A DNA stretch of 64,000 nucleotides from Slackia isoflavoniconvertens. Lineage in GTDB: Bacteria; Actinomycetota; Coriobacteriia; Coriobacteriales; Eggerthellaceae. The notes beneath the pieces are model-generated. The model saw only the letters and a program-made list of their open reading frames with translations. It was not told the DNA's origin and searched no databases. Location of the stretch: NCBI RefSeq assembly GCF_003725955.1, contig NZ_QIBZ01000005.1, positions 1-64,000 on the forward strand, written 5' to 3'. This document shows positions 15,043 to 22,664 of this stretch, one piece after another; positions within the stretch are counted from its first letter, which is position 1, and the number at the start of each line of letters is the position of its first letter. The translations under genes and the position numbers were made by a program.

Positions 15043-17282
15043 TCGCTGACGAGATGATCACCGAGCCGGCCGCCGCACCCGCGGCGGCCCCCGCGGCCGC
15101 GCCTGCGTCCGATGGCGCCGCGAGCGAAGCTGCGCCGAAGAAGCCCAGCGCTCGTCGCGCGAAAAAAGCTGATGAAGCGACTTCCGAATCTGTTGAACCT
15201 GCCGCCGAAGCTTCCAAGAAGCGTCGCGGCCGTCCTCGCAAGGCCGATTCCGAGGCCTCTTCCGCCGCAGCCGCGCCTGCGGTAGATGCTGCGACCGAAA
15301 CTTCAGCCGAAAAGCCGACCGCAAAGCCCAAGCGCACGACGCGCCGCACGAAGTCGGCTGCTTCTGCCGATAAGACTGTAGACGAAGCCGTGGCCGAAAA
15401 GCCCGCGCGCCGCACGCGTCGCAAAGCGAGTGTTTCTGCCTCCGAGGGCGAAGAGGGCGTCCAATCCGATAAGAAAGATCAGGCCGAAGAGGCTCCCAAG
15501 ACGCGCAAGCGTCCAGGCCGCTCAACGAAGCTTCGCGCCGTCGTCGAGGCTTCTGAAAAAGAGGCTGCGCACAGCGATGATTCCCGTAATGATGAGCGTG
15601 AGAATACTGCTTCAGAGCGCGATGCTTCCAACGAATCTGGCGCAGAAGAGCGCACCGAGCGTCGTCGCGCAGCTCGCCCCCGCAAATCCGTGCAAATCGA
15701 CACCTCCTCAAATGACGATTCCGCTGCCGAGGGCGACGCATCCTCCAACGAGGGCGAGTCGAAGGCTGACGGCAATGCTCAGCGCTATCAGAAGCGCGAT
15801 CGCGGCCAGCGTGCGGAGCGTAATGATCGCCAAAACAAGGGCGAACGCGATTCGCGCAACGGTCGAGATAATCGCGGCGATCGCAATGGCAAAAACCAGC
15901 GCGACAATCGCGATTCGCGCAACGGACGCAACGACCGCAACGACCGTCACAATCGCCGCGACCGCAACAATCGCCGCGATCAATATGCTCCGAAAACCAA
16001 TATCGATGACCTGTCTGCCCTTCGTGTAGCGGAGCTGCGTGAAAAGGCCGCTGAATTCGAAATCGAAATCACGGCCGGCATGAAGAAGGCCGAGCTCGTC
16101 GATAAGGTGTTCGAGGCAAGCGTGCGTGCTGAAGGCTTTATCGAAGTCACCGGCATTCTCGACATCATGCAAGACGGCTACGGATTCTTGCGCACGAAGG
16201 GGTATTTGCCTAGCGAGCAGGACGTGTATATTGGCACGTCGGTTATTCGCCGCAACAATTTGCGCAAGGGCGATATGGTGAAGGGCCAAACGCGCCCCGC
16301 CCGCGAAAACGAGAAGTACGCCGCGCTCCAAACGGTCATCTCGGTTAACGGCATCGCTCCCGAAGAGCAGGGCCGTCGTGTGAAATTCGCCGACCTTACG
16401 CCGATTTTCCCCGATGAGCCGCTTACTATGGAGCATGGTCATTCCACGATTACCGCCCGCGTGATTGATTTGGTTTCGCCTATCGGCAAGGGTCAGCGCG
16501 GCCTTATCGTGTCGCCTCCGAAGGCCGGTAAAACCACGGTGCTCAAAGATATCGCCGCCGCTATTACGGCGAACAACCCGAGCGTGCACCTGATGTGCCT
16601 GCTCGTCGACGAGCGACCCGAGGAAGTAACCGATATGCAGCGTTCCATTGCTGGCGAGGTTATCGCGTCCACGTTCGATATGCCGACCGAAGACCACATC
16701 CAAGTTTCCGAGCTCGTCATCGAGCGTGCGAAACGCCTGGTGGAAATGGGGCAAGACGTCGTTATTTTGCTTGACAGCCTCACGCGTCTCGCACGTGCTT
16801 ACAACTTGGCAACGCCCGCGAGCGGCCGCATTCTGTCGGGTGGCGTTGACTCTACGGCACTTTACCCGCCGAAGCGATTCCTTGGCGCGGCCCGCAACAT
16901 CGAAGGCGGCGGCAGCCTCACCATTTTGGCTTCCGCTCTTATCGAGACGGGTTCGAAGATGGACGAGGTCATTTTCGAGGAGTTCAAGGGCACGGGCAAT
17001 ATGGAACTCAAGCTTGACCGCTCGTTGGCCGATCGACGCATTTTCCCGGCAATCGATCCGATTGCAAGCGGCACGCGTCGCGAAGATTTGTTGCTTGACC
17101 CCCAGGAGGCTCCGGTCATTTGGGCGGTTCGTCGCATTCTCGCGAATATGAATAATACCGAGCGTGCCATGGATATGCTCATCAAGTCGCTCAAGCAGAC
17201 CGACGACAATAAAGAGTTCCTCATGCGCACGGCGAAGAAGGGCCAAGGCGCCACTATCTCAAGGGATACGACGCTTATGTAG
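15039..17282 (+). CDS. rho: Transcription termination factor Rho with long N-terminal extension
   Basis: A 747-residue hexameric RNA helicase that ends transcription. Residues 1-320 are a disordered extension: an Ala/Pro/Lys/Glu part with an AT-hook-like KKRRGRPRK (about 60-68), then an Arg/Asn/Asp tract of RDNRD/RNGRN repeats (about 250-315). The Rho N domain starts at DDLSALRVAELREKA, followed by the OB-fold RNA-binding domain. Walker A is SPPKAGKTT (about residue 490), Walker B is ILLDSLTRLARAYN, and the secondary site is near GGVDSTALYPPKR. Long insertions of this kind are typical of high-GC actinobacteria. It overlaps talC by 4 nt. Confidence 0.96.
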   Translation: MIADEMITEPAAAPAAAPAAAPASDGAASEAAPKKPSARRAKKADEATSESVEPAAEASKKRRGRPRKADSEASSAAAAPAVDAATETSAEKPTAKPKRTTRRTKSAASADKTVDEAVAEKPARRTRRKASVSASEGEEGVQSDKKDQAEEAPKTRKRPGRSTKLRAVVEASEKEAAHSDDSRNDERENTASERDASNESGAEERTERRRAARPRKSVQIDTSSNDDSAAEGDASSNEGESKADGNAQRYQKRDRGQRAERNDRQNKGERDSRNGRDNRGDRNGKNQRDNRDSRNGRNDRNDRHNRRDRNNRRDQYAPKTNIDDLSALRVAELREKAAEFEIEITAGMKKAELVDKVFEASVRAEGFIEVTGILDIMQDGYGFLRTKGYLPSEQDVYIGTSVIRRNNLRKGDMVKGQTRPARENEKYAALQTVISVNGIAPEEQGRRVKFADLTPIFPDEPLTMEHGHSTITARVIDLVSPIGKGQRGLIVSPPKAGKTTVLKDIAAAITANNPSVHLMCLLVDERPEEVTDMQRSIAGEVIASTFDMPTEDHIQVSELVIERAKRLVEMGQDVVILLDSLTRLARAYNLATPASGRILSGGVDSTALYPPKRFLGAARNIEGGGSLTILASALIETGSKMDEVIFEEFKGTGNMELKLDRSLADRRIFPAIDPIASGTRREDLLLDPQEAPVIWAVRRILANMNNTERAMDMLIKSLKQTDDNKEFLMRTAKKGQGATISRDTTLM

Positions 17283-17456
17283 CCCGAGGTTTTGCCGTTG
17301 GGAAGCGCACGAGCGGCGGATGATGCGTTTCTTCCGCCGTCGCTCCGGACGGCCCGACACGAAATCGCCGCAGCGCGAATCCGCGTGAGGCGATTGCGTG
17401 CGTCGCCTCGTAGTTCGGAGCGTGCGCGTAATGTTTTAAATGAGGTATCATTTACG

Positions 17457-17482
17457 AACCGTCCTTCGGGGCGGTTTTTTTT
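17457..17482 (+). terminator. Hairpin with T-run between rho and the MFS gene
   Basis: AACCGTC-CTTCG-GGGCGGTT followed by seven T's. It lies about 175 nt after rho and only 20 nt before the MFS start. A -10-like TATCAT (about 17446-17451) just upstream raises the possibility that the hairpin sits at the 5' end of the MFS message and attenuates it. Confidence 0.75.
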
Positions 17483-17502
17483 ACATGCGTGGAAGGAATA
17501 CC

Positions 17503-18855
17503 GTGCGAGAGAACGAGCATCGACAGACTATCGTATTGTTCGCGTTGGTGGTGTTGGCATCATCGGTGGGGAATTTGGCCCAGACTGGCCTGAATGCGAT
17601 GCTCTCTTCGGTATGCGTCGAGTTCGGCATCGCTGAGGGGGTGGGGCAGTGGCTCACGACGTCGTACATGCTCGTGTTGGGCGTCGTTGTGCCTCTGTCT
17701 TCGTACTTCATGGGTCGATTCCGTCTTAAAGACCTCACGCTTATTGCCATCGCGTTGTTTGCCGTGGGCGCGCTTGTCTCTGCGATTGCACCGAGTTTTG
17801 GTGTGCTGTTTTTGGGCCGTTTGGCGCAAGCCGTTGCAGCGGGTATGCTCTTGCCGCTTGTGCAGACTATCGCCATGACACGCTTTCCCGATGGGCGAAA
17901 AGCAACCGCCATGGGCATTTCGGGCATTGCTATGGGGTTTGCGCCGAATATCGGCCCCACGATTGGCGGCGCGATGGTGGAAGGCCTTGGCTGGCGAAGC
18001 TTCTTTTGGCTGCTTGTCGCACTGACCGTTGTTGTTGGAATCGCTTGCCAGTTTGCCGTGAAGCGCCGTGACGATGCTTCGTATCCTGCGGGCTTCGATG
18101 TGCTTTCTTTCGCGCTTTCCGCGTTTGGATTTGGCGGTTTGCTCATGGGTGCCTCGGAGGTTTCGTCATATTCCTTTATCCATCCGTTCGTGTGGGCTCC
18201 GTTGATTGCGGGGGCTGTGTGTCTCTTCGCGTTTGCGAAGCGACAGCGCTCTTTGGAAAACCCGCTTGTCGATTTGGCTATTTTCGACAACAGGGAATTC
18301 GTCGACGGCTTCTGGGCTCTCAATTGCTTGTTCGCGTCGTTCATGGGCATTACACTGCTTGTGCCGCTTTATATTGAAGGACTGTGCGGGGGCAGCGCCA
18401 TGCAGGCTGGTCTCGTGCTTTTGCCAGGCACGGTTGCCGCGCTTATCGCGAACCCGCTTGCGGGCCTGCTCGTCGACAAGATTGGAGCGCGACCCGTCAC
18501 GCTGTTTTTCGGGGTGTGCCTTGTTGTGGGTTCGTGTCTTATGGTCGCATGCGGCGCCTCGACGCCTTTGTGGGCCGTGTGCGTTATGCAAGGCGTGCGT
18601 GCAATGGGCGTTTCGGGTCTTATTGGTCCGCTTATCGCGTGGAGCTTGTCGGGGCTTCGCGGTCGCCAGATTTCCGACGGCTCGGGTTTTGGCACGGCCG
18701 CACGTCAAGCATGCGCCTCGATTGGCTGCGCCGGCATGGTGTTCTTCGCTTGTGGCGGCGCATTGGCGGGCGAGGCGGCCTTCCATGCTGCATTCGGGCT
18801 TTCCGCCGCTTTCTCCCTTGCCTGCTTCGCGATTATCGCCCTGCACGTAAAATAA
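17503..18855 (+). CDS. Major facilitator superfamily transporter, DHA2 (EmrB/QacA-like) drug:H+ antiporter
   Basis: 450 residues with about 14 predicted membrane helices. Signature segments are VGQWLTTSYMLVLGVVVPLS (motif D1-like), FLGRLAQAVAAGMLLPLVQT (motif B), and GIAMGFAPNIGPTIGGAMVE (motif C of antiporters). It probably exports drugs or other amphipathic compounds using the proton gradient; the substrate is unknown. GTG at 17503 follows GGAAGGAA directly after a hairpin terminator. A second DHA2 transporter (41609-43066) is similar in its family motifs but is encoded elsewhere. No regulator gene is adjacent. Confidence 0.9.
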   Translation: MRENEHRQTIVLFALVVLASSVGNLAQTGLNAMLSSVCVEFGIAEGVGQWLTTSYMLVLGVVVPLSSYFMGRFRLKDLTLIAIALFAVGALVSAIAPSFGVLFLGRLAQAVAAGMLLPLVQTIAMTRFPDGRKATAMGISGIAMGFAPNIGPTIGGAMVEGLGWRSFFWLLVALTVVVGIACQFAVKRRDDASYPAGFDVLSFALSAFGFGGLLMGASEVSSYSFIHPFVWAPLIAGAVCLFAFAKRQRSLENPLVDLAIFDNREFVDGFWALNCLFASFMGITLLVPLYIEGLCGGSAMQAGLVLLPGTVAALIANPLAGLLVDKIGARPVTLFFGVCLVVGSCLMVACGASTPLWAVCVMQGVRAMGVSGLIGPLIAWSLSGLRGRQISDGSGFGTAARQACASIGCAGMVFFACGGALAGEAAFHAAFGLSAAFSLACFAIIALHVK

Positions 18856-18924
18856 GCGAAAGAGCGCTACAATAAGCGACGCATGACATGTTTTGTGATA
18901 TTGGACGACATCGAGAGGACGAAC

Positions 18925-19143
18925 ATGGCCACGCTCGACACCATTAAAGACATTCTTCAGGAAAACCTCGACATCGCGCCCGAAAACGTCGATGAGGATT
19001 CGACCTTCGAATCGCTCGGCGTCGATTCGCTCGATATGGTCGAGCTCATTTGCGAGCTCGAAGAGCGCTTGGACGTTGACTTCGGCGAACCCGAAGGCCT
19101 CGAGACCATGAGCGACCTTGTGGAATACGTGGACAGCCTGTAA
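18925..19143 (+). CDS. acpP: Acyl carrier protein
   Basis: A 72-residue, strongly acidic protein that carries fatty-acyl intermediates on 4'-phosphopantetheine. The attachment serine lies in the canonical LGVDSLDMVELI. ATG at 18925 is preceded by GAGAGGAC. It is monocistronic with a strong terminator; the other fatty-acid synthesis genes are not nearby. A role in another pathway cannot be excluded, but the sequence is a typical housekeeping ACP. Confidence 0.94.
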   Translation: MATLDTIKDILQENLDIAPENVDEDSTFESLGVDSLDMVELICELEERLDVDFGEPEGLETMSDLVEYVDSL

Positions 19144-19164
19144 TTCCAAGCAACTTTGCGACGA

Positions 19165-19192
19165 AGACCCAGCTCGTTAGGCTGGGTCTTTT
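19165..19192 (+). terminator. Rho-independent terminator after acpP
   Basis: AGACCCAGC-TCGTTAG-GCTGGGTCTTTT, a perfect stem followed by T's. Confidence 0.9.
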
Positions 19193-19344
19193 AGTTTTGT
19201 GTTCGAAATATGGTTGGCGTACGCTGTTTGACGTACGCGATTCAACGCGGTTGTTACGAAAATGCGTGTCGCTTCTTCGAGGGCATCGCGCGGTGTTAGA
19301 GTTCGATTCAGCAAAGGACGAACTCACGAAAGCGAGTGGTTGAG

Positions 19345-20895
19345 ATGACCGACGAGAATAAAAACTTCGCTGGTTCTGTTGATCCCCGGAACGCTCAGGT
19401 TCCGCAGCCCCAGCAATACCCGCAGGGCGCATACACCGCGCCTGCGCAGAATCAGCAACCCTATGGCCAGCAGGCCTATCAGCAGCAGGCGTACCAGTAT
19501 TCCGTATATGCCGCTCAGCAGGCGAGCGAGGCTCAAAGCAAAGCGAATGCCAAAGCGGCTCACAAGGCCGACTCCAACATGAAGGCGGGCCTCGGTAAAA
19601 CGTTCGCGGCGGGCTTTGGCGGCGCCGCGCTTGCGTTGGTGCTTGGCGCTGGCGGGTTTGCCGGCTACAGTGCGCTTACGGGTAGTGACGGGGGTTCGAC
19701 CACGCTTGGCTCCACGACAAGCACGGTGATTTCTGCTTCTCCCGATGATTCGGGCGATTCCTCGACGCTTGCCGAGCAGGTGGCGCAGAAATGCCTGCCC
19801 TCGATCGTGAGCATCGACATCTATACCAAGAGCTCGTCTTCGGGCTCGATGAATGGCTTCGAAATGCCTGGAACTAACGACGATTCCACGCTTACCAATA
19901 CATCGCTCGGCAGTGGCGTCGTGATTTCGAAAGATGGATATATCATCACGAACAACCACGTGGTCGAGGGCGCTGACGCCATTAAGGCGACCGTGAATGG
20001 CGTGGAATACGACGCGAAGGTCGTGGGCAGCGACTCTTCGAGCGACATCGCGGTGATTAAGGTCGATGCCGACGATTTGACGCCGGTCGAAATCGGCAGT
20101 TCGTCCGATTTGCAGGTGGGCGAGTGGGTCATGGCGCTTGGCAGCCCGTTCGGTTTAGAAAACTCGGTGTCGACCGGCGTGGTGAGCGCATTGCAGCGTT
20201 CGAATACCATGCAAGACTCCACCACGGGCGAAACAGTGATCTACCCGAACATGATTCAGACCGATGCGACCATTAATCCGGGCAATTCGGGCGGTGCGCT
20301 GGTTGATTCCCAAGGCAAATTGATCGGCATTAACTCGATGATCTCGTCGTACTCTGGTTCTTCCTCGGGCGTCGGCTTTGCGATCCCCATCGACTATGCG
20401 ATTGACCTTGCCCAGCAGATTATCGAAGGCAAAACGCCCACCCATGCCCAGCTTGGCGTTTCTATGGCGCAAATTAATTCTCAAATGGCGACGTATTACG
20501 ATTTGGCTACCGACGAAGGCGTGTATGTGGCTAATGTTTATGACGGAACCGCTGCTGCCGATGCGGGCATTCAGAAAGGCGACATCATCGTGTCTTTTGA
20601 CGGACAGAAGGTAACGTCGCCTTCCGAGCTCACGATTGACGTTCGTTCGAAAAATGTCGGTGACAAGGTTGATGTCGTTGTGAATCGCGATGGCGAAGAA
20701 AAGACTATTACCGTGACGCTTGGCAGCGATGAGAACTCGATGAGCTCGAATAGCGGTTCGAGCAACGGCTACGGCTCAGGCAACGGCTACGGCTCAGGCA
20801 ACGGTTATGGGTCTGGCAATGGATACGATTATGGTTATGGCTACGGTTACAACGGTGGTTCGGGCAATGGTTCTGGGTTAGGCGGATTGTTCTAG
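19345..20895 (+). CDS. Membrane-anchored HtrA/DegP-like serine protease with PDZ domain
   Basis: 516 residues. A cytoplasmic Gln/Tyr/Pro-rich segment (1-80) leads to one membrane helix (about 88-111), a Ser/Thr linker, and a trypsin-like domain with the triad His205 (TNNHVVEGAD), Asp234 (SSSDIAVIKV) and Ser315 (NPGNSGGALV). A PDZ domain follows (about 375-470). The C-terminus is a run of Gly-Tyr-Gly-Ser-Asn repeats, possibly binding the cell wall. It probably degrades misfolded proteins outside the membrane. ATG at 19345 is chosen; a GTG at 19336 is possible, and neither has a strong ribosome site. A terminator follows. Confidence 0.93.
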   Translation: MTDENKNFAGSVDPRNAQVPQPQQYPQGAYTAPAQNQQPYGQQAYQQQAYQYSVYAAQQASEAQSKANAKAAHKADSNMKAGLGKTFAAGFGGAALALVLGAGGFAGYSALTGSDGGSTTLGSTTSTVISASPDDSGDSSTLAEQVAQKCLPSIVSIDIYTKSSSSGSMNGFEMPGTNDDSTLTNTSLGSGVVISKDGYIITNNHVVEGADAIKATVNGVEYDAKVVGSDSSSDIAVIKVDADDLTPVEIGSSSDLQVGEWVMALGSPFGLENSVSTGVVSALQRSNTMQDSTTGETVIYPNMIQTDATINPGNSGGALVDSQGKLIGINSMISSYSGSSSGVGFAIPIDYAIDLAQQIIEGKTPTHAQLGVSMAQINSQMATYYDLATDEGVYVANVYDGTAAADAGIQKGDIIVSFDGQKVTSPSELTIDVRSKNVGDKVDVVVNRDGEEKTITVTLGSDENSMSSNSGSSNGYGSGNGYGSGNGYGSGNGYDYGYGYGYNGGSGNGSGLGGLF

Positions 20896-20983
20896 AACGA
20901 CGCGGCAAGGTTTTTCGGCTGGCTTGCGTTTATCTTGTGGGTTGGCTGAAACCGCATGAGTTGAACGCTCGTATGTTCTCAAC

Positions 20984-21021
20984 AAAATGGGTGGCTTCCA
21001 CGACGGAGCCACCCATTTTTT
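20984..21021 (+). terminator. Rho-independent terminator after the HtrA-like gene
   Basis: AAAATGGGTGGCT ... AGCCACCCATTTTTT, a 13-bp stem with A- and T-runs on either side; likely bidirectional. Confidence 0.9.
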
Positions 21022-21042
21022 CTGTCGAGATATATGTTCAGG

Positions 21043-21075
21043 AACCTGTTAAACGCTACGAGCATTTAACAGGTT
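21043..21075. repeat. Inverted repeat at the end of the tetR-type gene
   Basis: AACCTGTTAAA (21043-21053) pairs with TTTAACAGGTT (21065-21075) around an 11-nt loop and overlaps the TetR-type stop codon. No T-run follows on the minus strand, so it is not a standard terminator. Confidence 0.6.
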
Positions 21076-21808
21076 ATTGCGGCGTTTGCCAGTTCGCGGG
21101 CTGTCCTGCCATGCCGGCGCGAATACCTTCGATAATTACGAGTAGGCCCTTTTGGAACGAGGTCTCGGAATAGCCTTCGGCGACGGTTTGGCGCCAGCGC
21201 TCGTTGAAGCGCGGTTGTTCGGCGGCGGGGTTCGCTTTGCCTGTGAGCATGCCGGGGACGCGCGATGTCGTCGCAAAGCGCGCTGCATCGGCCTCTGCCT
21301 GCTTGCGCGCTGCTTCGGCTTGCTCAATGCGCAAGTTTTGGCGTGCGCGCAATGCGAAGCCCGTAAGGTACGAGTCGGTGATGGCGATGAGCTGCACGGC
21401 GATATCTTCTGGCATTCCTTGGCCAAGATAGATAAGGCGCAGCTCGAGCATGTAGGGTTCGATGCCGGGCCCGACGCACGGGTCGCACATGAGCTCGGCG
21501 AAATGCGGGGAAGAAACGAAGGCTCGACGCAGCGAGAGAGTTGTGCGAATGAGCGTGTCTTCCCAGCGCTCGCCTCGCAGCGCGCGAGTGTCGACTGTTT
21601 TCAGAAAACGTTCGACCACTTCATTGAGCAAGCTCTCGCGCGAGGGGATGTAGCCGTACAGGGCCATGGCGCTTACGCCAAGCTCGTTGCCCAGCGCGCG
21701 CATTGAGCACCCTTCGGTGCCCTTGTTGGCAATAAGATTGAACGCGCACTGCACGATTTCGTCTTTAGTGAGCGTTCCTTTTTTGCGTTGTTGCTTTGCG
21801 TACGCCAC
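21074..21808 (-). CDS. TetR/AcrR family transcriptional regulator
   Basis: 244 residues. The N-terminal helix-turn-helix TLTKDEIVQCAFNLIANKGT ... MRALGNELGVSAMALYGYIP is followed by a large ligand-binding domain with an Ala/Glu-rich helix (RIEQAEAARKQAEADAARFA). A GTG at 21808 with AGAAAGG upstream is preferred to an ATG at 21832 that has no ribosome site. A perfect 15-bp-arm palindrome lies over its promoter, implying autorepression. The next gene on the same strand upstream is a flavodoxin; HtrA is convergent. Ligand and other targets are unknown. Confidence 0.88.
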   Translation of the reverse strand: MAYAKQQRKKGTLTKDEIVQCAFNLIANKGTEGCSMRALGNELGVSAMALYGYIPSRESLLNEVVERFLKTVDTRALRGERWEDTLIRTTLSLRRAFVSSPHFAELMCDPCVGPGIEPYMLELRLIYLGQGMPEDIAVQLIAITDSYLTGFALRARQNLRIEQAEAARKQAEADAARFATTSRVPGMLTGKANPAAEQPRFNERWRQTVAEGYSETSFQKGLLVIIEGIRAGMAGQPANWQTPQ

Positions 21809-21838
21809 GGGTTTCCTTTCTCTGCTCGGCATATGATA

Positions 21839-21871
21839 AACGGTTTTCTATACGATGTATAGAAAACCGTT
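21839..21871. promoter_or_regulatory. Operator: perfect 15-bp inverted repeat upstream of the TetR-type gene
   Basis: AACGGTTTTCTATAC, GAT, GTATAGAAAACCGTT (21839-21871). Size and symmetry fit a TetR-family operator. It lies 30-60 nt before the regulator start and overlaps -10-like TATACA/TATCAT sequences on the minus strand. Confidence 0.8.
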
Positions 21872-21916
21872 ATGCACAAAGAAAGATCCTATTTGCTCAT
21901 GGCATGCCGCATGGGT

Positions 21917-22339
21917 CTATTGCGCGATAAGGCTTCCAAGGCGCATGCAATCGGCGCTCGCGTCATCGTCAGGGTAGTCTTTCGCGATAACCGAATCGAC
22001 TACGACGAGCCCCGCTTCTTCGGCGCGCTGCTCCCACAGCTCCATCCATTCGCCGTCATTCCAATCGTACGACCCGAACAAAGCGACCCGTTTGCCTTCG
22101 AGCAGCGGCTCGACGGCATCGTACATCGGCAAGAACTCGGTATCTTCCAGTTCTTCGTCACCCATTGCCGGGCAGCCGAAGGCGTATGCCTCGTATTCGT
22201 CGAGGCACTCGGGGCCGAAATCCGTGGCGCTGATGAGGTCGGCGTCGCTGCCTTTCGCGCGAACGCCCTGTGCAACGAGGTCGGCCATGGCCTCGGTGTT
22301 TCCGGTTCCGCTCCAATATACAATTGCGATTTTGCTCAT
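21917..22339 (-). CDS. Flavodoxin
   Basis: A 140-residue FMN electron carrier. MSKIAIVYWSGTGNTEAMAD holds the phosphate-binding loop SGTGNTE, followed by the 60s loop (FGCPAMGDEELED) and the 90s loop (GSYDWNDGEWM), all typical of short-chain flavodoxins such as those of anaerobes. ATG at 22339 follows TAGGAGA. It may be cotranscribed with the downstream TetR-type gene, although the 33-bp operator lies between them. It probably serves low-potential electron transfer under iron limitation; the partner enzymes are not in the window. Confidence 0.93.
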   Translation of the reverse strand: MSKIAIVYWSGTGNTEAMADLVAQGVRAKGSDADLISATDFGPECLDEYEAYAFGCPAMGDEELEDTEFLPMYDAVEPLLEGKRVALFGSYDWNDGEWMELWEQRAEEAGLVVVDSVIAKDYPDDDASADCMRLGSLIAQ

Positions 22340-22664
22340 GGTGTCTCCTATCAAAATGATTCGTATGCAAAAGGCAACCGCTTTCTGTAAACAGTTACCA
22401 ACGGCTAACAAATAGTGCTTATACCGTATGACCGGCCTTTCGCCAAGTACATTTGCGAAAAAAGTTAATTAAGGGATACAAATCGAGCAATGAATGGCGG
22501 CAATTGCGAAGGAGGGGCGCGATTCTCTTTCCGAATCTCGCGCGTTTCGTGCGTTTGCCCCAAGGAAATGCGGGTTCCCTCGCTTTAGCTCTCAAGAGTG
22601 GGATATCATGAAACGGTTATGCGAACAGCCAACTTTGCAAGTTTTAATGGAAGGGCGGAACTCC
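22340..22664. other. Intergenic region between divergent flavodoxin and purL
   Basis: No gene is supported. A reading frame from 22494 joins purL in frame but lacks a ribosome site and homology, so it is treated as untranslated. A -10-like TATCAT occurs near 22605, which would give purL a leader of about 50 nt. No purine riboswitch pattern was recognised. Confidence 0.5.

Noticed and set aside
22494-22664. N-terminal extension of PurL
   Set aside because: PurL homology begins at the ATG at 22665, which has a good ribosome site; the 57 extra codons look non-coding.
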